This document shows, in pieces, positions 60,361 through 64,000 of a stretch of DNA of 64,000 nt. A model generated the notes under the pieces. The model was not told where the DNA came from. It did no database searches and saw only the letters and a program-made list of their open reading frames with translations. Numbering within the stretch: position 1 is the stretch's first letter; every line of letters starts with the position of its first letter. The position numbers were made by a program, and so were the translations under genes. The stretch is from Duganella sp. CF517 (GTDB taxonomy: Bacteria > Pseudomonadota > Gammaproteobacteria > Burkholderiales > Burkholderiaceae_D), in NCBI RefSeq assembly GCF_900110275.1, contig NZ_FODC01000007.1, forward strand, positions 186,001 to 250,000. The letters are read 5' to 3'.

Positions 60361-61731
60361 ATGGCAATCCGCGAGAACTTTACGTACACAGATATGGATC
60401 TGTGGCTGAACGAAAAACACGTCACCGAAATTGAATGCCTGGTGCCCGATCTGACGGGCGTGGCGCGCGGGAAGATACTCCCGCGCGGTAAATTCACCCA
60501 GGAGCGCGGCATGCGCATCCCGGAGGCGGTGCTGGGCATGACCGTGACCGGCAACTACCCGACCGAGGACGCGGGCTACGACCGCGCCATCTCCAGCACC
60601 GACCGCGATATGATCCTGAAGGCCGATCCGACCACCATCACCATGGTGCCGTGGGCCAGCGATCCGACCGCGCAGGTGATCCACGACTGCTACTTCTCCG
60701 ACGGCCGCCTGGTCGATTTCGCCCCGCGCTCCGTGTTGCGCCGGGTGCTCAAGCTGTATGAGGACAAGGGATGGAAGCCGGTGGTGGCGCCGGAGCTGGA
60801 GTTCTACCTGACCGCCAAGAACACCGACCCGGACCTGCCATTGCGACCACCGATCGGCCGCAGCGGCCGCGCCGAGACCAGCCGCCAGGTCTACAGCATC
60901 GACGCCGTCAACGAGTTCGATCCGCTGTTCGAGGACATCTACGATTACTGCGAATTGATGAACCTCGACGTCGACACCCTGATTCACGAAATCGGCGCCG
61001 GCCAGATGGAGATCAACTTCCTGCACGGCGACCCGCTGGGACTGGCCGACAAGGTGTTCTTCTTCAAGCGCACCTTGCGCGAGGCGGCGCTCAAGCACGA
61101 TATGTACGCGACCTTCATGGCCAAGCCGATGGCGGGTGAACCGGGTTCCGCGATGCACGTGCACCAGAGCGTGGTCGACGTCAAAACGGGCATGAACATT
61201 TTCAGCGCGGAGGATGGATCGGCCGCGCCGATCTTCAAGCAATACATCGCGGGCCTTCAGCGCTACATGCCGTCGGCGATGGCGATCGTCGCGCCGTACG
61301 TGAATTCGTACCGCCGCCTGGTGCGCCATACGGCGGCGCCGATCAATATCCAGTGGGGCATGGACAACCGCACCGTCGGATTCCGCGTGCCGGAATCGGG
61401 TGTGCAGGATCGGCGCGTCGAAAACCGCATCATCGGCGCGGACGCCAATCCGTACCTGGCGCTGGCCGTCACGCTGGCCTGCGGCTATCTCGGCATGACC
61501 GAACAGCTGGAACCGACGCCGATGACCGTGGGCAGCGCCTACGACCTCAAAGTAGAACTGCCGCAAGGCCTGCCGGAGGCGCTGCAGCACCTGCGCGCCG
61601 AGGACAAGCTGCGCAGCGTTTTGGGCGGCCGTTTCATCGACGTCTACGCCGCCATCAAGGACCTGGAGCATCAGGAATTCATGACCGTCATCAGCCCGTG
61701 GGAACGCGAACACCTGCTGCTGCACGTCTGA
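60361..61731 (+). CDS. puuA: Glutamine-synthetase-family gamma-glutamylputrescine synthetase, copy 2
   Basis: 456 aa, collinear and nearly identical in long stretches to the gene at 52461 (VTEIECLVPDLTGVARGKILP, QERGMRIPEAVLGMTVTGNYP, SGRAETSRQVYSIDAVNEFDPLFEDIYDYC). Differences cluster in the first 20 residues, in an Asp/Glu-rich patch near residue 65 (TEDAGYD versus IENAAYD) and at GQMEINFLHGD versus GQMGINFQHGD. It sits in the puuD-puuA-aminotransferase-dehydrogenase order, so it is the more likely pathway enzyme. It ATP-dependently joins glutamate to putrescine. Confidence 0.9.
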   Translation: MAIRENFTYTDMDLWLNEKHVTEIECLVPDLTGVARGKILPRGKFTQERGMRIPEAVLGMTVTGNYPTEDAGYDRAISSTDRDMILKADPTTITMVPWASDPTAQVIHDCYFSDGRLVDFAPRSVLRRVLKLYEDKGWKPVVAPELEFYLTAKNTDPDLPLRPPIGRSGRAETSRQVYSIDAVNEFDPLFEDIYDYCELMNLDVDTLIHEIGAGQMEINFLHGDPLGLADKVFFFKRTLREAALKHDMYATFMAKPMAGEPGSAMHVHQSVVDVKTGMNIFSAEDGSAAPIFKQYIAGLQRYMPSAMAIVAPYVNSYRRLVRHTAAPINIQWGMDNRTVGFRVPESGVQDRRVENRIIGADANPYLALAVTLACGYLGMTEQLEPTPMTVGSAYDLKVELPQGLPEALQHLRAEDKLRSVLGGRFIDVYAAIKDLEHQEFMTVISPWEREHLLLHV

Positions 61732-61759
61732 CCGTCCAACTCTCCAACAAGGAATCACT

Positions 61760-63211
61760 ATGGCTAACAACTCATTGGCACCAAGCGCCGCGCTGGTCGC
61801 GTCGGTAAAAAATCCCGCCGCGCCGCAGGTGTACGACACCGCCGCGATCCAGAAGCTGGATACCGCCCACTACATGCACCCGTTCACCGACCACAAGGCG
61901 CTGGGCGAAAAGGGCGCGCGCGTGATGGTGCGCGGCGAAGGCATCTACCTGTGGGACTCGCAGGGCAAGAAGGTCCTCGACGGCATGTCCGGCCTGTGGT
62001 GCGTCAACGTCGGTTACGGCCGCACCAGCATCTCTGAAGCGGTGTACCGGCAGATGGAGACGCTGCCGTTCTATAACAGCTTCTTCAACACCACCAACGT
62101 GCCGGCGGTGGAGCTGGCGGCCAAGCTGGTAAAGGTATCGCCGCCGCAGTTCAACCACGTCTATTTCACCGGCTCCGGCTCGGAAGGCAACGACACCAAT
62201 CTGCGCATGGTGCGCCGCTACTGGGACGTGTTGGGCTACAAGGAACGCCACACCATCATCAGCCGCCACAACGCCTATCACGGCAGCACCGTCGCCGGCG
62301 CTTCGCTGGGCGGCATGGACGGCATGCACGCGCAGGGCGGCTTGCCGATTCCCGGCATCGTCCATATCGGCCAGCCCAATTACCTGGAGTCCGGGCGCGG
62401 CATGACCGAGGACGAATTCGGCATCGAGGCCGCTTCGTGGCTGGAGCAGAAAATCCTGGAGGTCGGCGCCGACAAGGTGGCGGCCTTCATCGGCGAGCCG
62501 GTACAGGGCGCCGGCGGCGTGATCATCCCGCCCGCCACCTACTGGCCCGAGATCCAGCGCATCTGCGACAAGTACGGCATCCTGTTGATCGCCGACGAGG
62601 TGATCTGCGGCTTCGGGCGGCTCGGCAAGTGGTTCGCGTCGGAGCTGTTCGGCATCAAGCCCGATCTGATCACCTTCGCCAAGGGCGTCACGTCCGGCTA
62701 CGTGCCGCTGGGCGGTGTGCTGGTCGGCGACCGTGTGGCCGATGTGCTGATCGGGCAGGGCGGCGAGTTCAATCACGGCTTCACCTATTCCGGCCACCCG
62801 GTGGCCTGCGCGGCCGCCCTGGAAAATATCCGCATCATCGAAGACGAGAAGCTGGTCGAGCGCGTCGCCAACGAAACCGGGCCATATCTGAAGAAGCGCT
62901 TTGCGGAACTGTCGGACCATCCGCTGGTCGGATACGCTGACAGCTGCGGCTTCGTCGCGGGCCTGAATCTGGTGCGCAGCAAGGGAGCTATCGCGCACGA
63001 CAACGTGACGTTCGACGAGGCGCTGGGCGTGGGCATGGTCTGCCGTGGATACATGTTCGACAACGGCATGATCATGCGCGCCGTCGGCGACCGCATGATC
63101 ATCGCGCCGCCGCTGGTGATGACCGTGGCCCAGATCGACGAGATGGTGGCGCTGATCCGCAAGTGTCTGGACCTGACCTACGCCGACATCAAGGAACGCG
63201 GCTGGGTCTAA
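61760..63211 (+). CDS. Class III aminotransferase, putrescine/omega-amino acid type (SpuC-like)
   Basis: 483 aa. PLP-binding features: SGSEGNDTNLRMVRRYW, ISRHNAYHGSTVAGASLGGM, LLIADEVICGFGRLGKWF with the pyridine-N Asp, and the Schiff-base Lys in LITFAKGVTSGYVPLGGVLVG (about residue 308). Close in motif content to putrescine-pyruvate and beta-alanine-pyruvate aminotransferases. It may replace the PuuB oxidase, which is not in the window, by converting putrescine or its gamma-glutamyl form to the aldehyde taken up by the next enzyme. Confidence 0.9.
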   Translation: MANNSLAPSAALVASVKNPAAPQVYDTAAIQKLDTAHYMHPFTDHKALGEKGARVMVRGEGIYLWDSQGKKVLDGMSGLWCVNVGYGRTSISEAVYRQMETLPFYNSFFNTTNVPAVELAAKLVKVSPPQFNHVYFTGSGSEGNDTNLRMVRRYWDVLGYKERHTIISRHNAYHGSTVAGASLGGMDGMHAQGGLPIPGIVHIGQPNYLESGRGMTEDEFGIEAASWLEQKILEVGADKVAAFIGEPVQGAGGVIIPPATYWPEIQRICDKYGILLIADEVICGFGRLGKWFASELFGIKPDLITFAKGVTSGYVPLGGVLVGDRVADVLIGQGGEFNHGFTYSGHPVACAAALENIRIIEDEKLVERVANETGPYLKKRFAELSDHPLVGYADSCGFVAGLNLVRSKGAIAHDNVTFDEALGVGMVCRGYMFDNGMIMRAVGDRMIIAPPLVMTVAQIDEMVALIRKCLDLTYADIKERGWV

Positions 63212-63235
63212 ACCCGAATTGGATTGGAGCGAAAA

Positions 63236-64000
63236 ATGACGACAAAGATGGTGCCAGCATCGTGGCATGAGCAGGCGGCCGGCCTGCAGATGGATGGCCG
63301 CGCCTTCATCGGCGGCCAGCGCGTATGGGCCAAGAACGAACAGCAGTTCGAGAACCTGTCGCCGATCGACGGACGCAAGCTGGGCATGGTGGCGCGCTGC
63401 GACGGCGCCGATGTCGACGCGGCGGTCGCCAGCGCGCGCGAGGCCTTCGAAGCGCGCAGCTGGGCGGGCAAGTCGCCGGCCCAGCGCAAGCGCATCATGA
63501 TCAAGTTCGCCGATCTGGTGCAAAAGTACGGCCCGGAGCTGGCCCTGCTCGAGACGCTGGACATGGGCAAACCGATCAAGTACAGCCAGAGCGTGGACGT
63601 GGGCGCGACCGCCAACTGCCTGCGCTGGTACGGCGAGGCGATCGACAAGATCTACGACGAGATCGCGCCGACCGCCGAGAACAGCCTGGCGTTGATCACC
63701 CGCGAGCCGGTCGGCGTGGTCGCCGCCATCGTACCGTGGAACTATCCGATGATCATGGCGGCGTGGAAGATCGCGCCGGCGCTCGCCGCCGGTAACAGCG
63801 TGGTGCTCAAACCTTCGGAGAAGTCGCCGCTGACGGCGCTGCGCCTGGCCGACATCGCGCTGGAGGCGGGCATTCCGGCGGGCGTGTTCAATGTGCTGCC
63901 CGGCTATGGCCACGAGGCCGGCGCCGCGCTAGCGCTGCACATGGATGTCGACTGCATCGGCTTCACCGGCTCCACGCGCGTCGGCAAGCAGATTTTGCAG
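63236..64000 (+). CDS. Aldehyde dehydrogenase (PuuC-like), cut by window end
   Basis: The frame is open from ATG 63236 through the last base; 255 codons are visible. NAD(P)-dependent aldehyde dehydrogenase signatures: the catalytic-site Asn in IVPWNYPMIMAAWKIAPALAAGNSVVLKPSEKSPL-type sequence (about residues 165-195), and GFTGSTRVGKQI at the edge. The catalytic Cys/Glu half lies beyond the window. By context it oxidises gamma-glutamyl-gamma-aminobutyraldehyde or 4-aminobutyraldehyde. Confidence 0.92.
   Translation, partial: MTTKMVPASWHEQAAGLQMDGRAFIGGQRVWAKNEQQFENLSPIDGRKLGMVARCDGADVDAAVASAREAFEARSWAGKSPAQRKRIMIKFADLVQKYGPELALLETLDMGKPIKYSQSVDVGATANCLRWYGEAIDKIYDEIAPTAENSLALITREPVGVVAAIVPWNYPMIMAAWKIAPALAAGNSVVLKPSEKSPLTALRLADIALEAGIPAGVFNVLPGYGHEAGAALALHMDVDCIGFTGSTRVGKQILQ

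Overview
The window is GC-rich, densely coded betaproteobacterial chromosome. Its content fits the Massilia/Duganella/Janthinobacterium part of the Oxalobacteraceae: hemH next to grpE-dnaK-dnaJ, nadK-recN, nasT-controlled nitrate assimilation, and plant-polysaccharide enzymes. That assignment is inferred from gene content, not from a marker gene. I saw no rRNA, tRNA, CRISPR array or intact insertion sequence.

Layout. 1-5.7 kb: a polysaccharide block (GH88/105 unsaturated-uronyl hydrolase cut by the window edge, sialate O-acetylesterase-like esterase, GH95 alpha-L-fucosidase). 5.8-8.9 kb: a minus-strand TonB-dependent receptor whose leader is a cobalamin riboswitch, then a decayed amidohydrolase. 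8.9-12.2 kb: an autoregulated TetR regulator, Pcm-like methyltransferase, rhodanese and TolC. 12.2-14.9 kb: minus-strand gloA, OsmC, sorbosone-dehydrogenase-like protein and a small protein. 15-18.8 kb: a DUF3667-type protein, then nadK-recN behind a promoter carrying a LexA box. 19-23 kb: tandem HAF-repeat paralogues with a duplicated hairpin leader. 23-29.2 kb: hemH, grpE, dnaK, dnaJ and beta-carbonic anhydrase, with two sigma-32 promoters and a CIRCE-like element but no hrcA.

29.2-35.1 kb is an orphan type VI secretion cargo island on the minus strand, AT-richer than its surroundings in the distal part. VgrG, a large toxin and a helical-repeat candidate immunity protein are chained by ATGA overlaps, followed by a small unknown protein and a PAAR tip. 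The toxin C-terminus carries the Trp-Glu-Trp-Glu layout of CD38/Aplysia ADP-ribosyl cyclases, so I predict an NAD+-consuming effector.

35.4-39.1 kb: a TauD-type dioxygenase with a sulfonate-type ABC transporter. 39.2-52.4 kb: nitrate assimilation (nasT, nrtABC, a soluble P-box protein, MFS nitrate transporter, nirBD, FAD reductase, nasA). Both transcripts start at near-perfect sigma-54 promoters. Both then run through leaders with two hexaloop hairpins (A1, G4) overlapping an intrinsic terminator, which is the ANTAR antitermination architecture read by NasT. No nasS is present, and the P-box protein at 43128 is the best local candidate for the nitrate sensor.

52.4-64 kb: putrescine uptake and catabolism by the gamma-glutamyl route. 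It holds two near-identical glutamine-synthetase-like ligases, PotG/H/I-like transporter parts, a MocR regulator with a translationally coupled membrane/SRPBCC partner, puuD, a class III aminotransferase and an aldehyde dehydrogenase cut by the window end.
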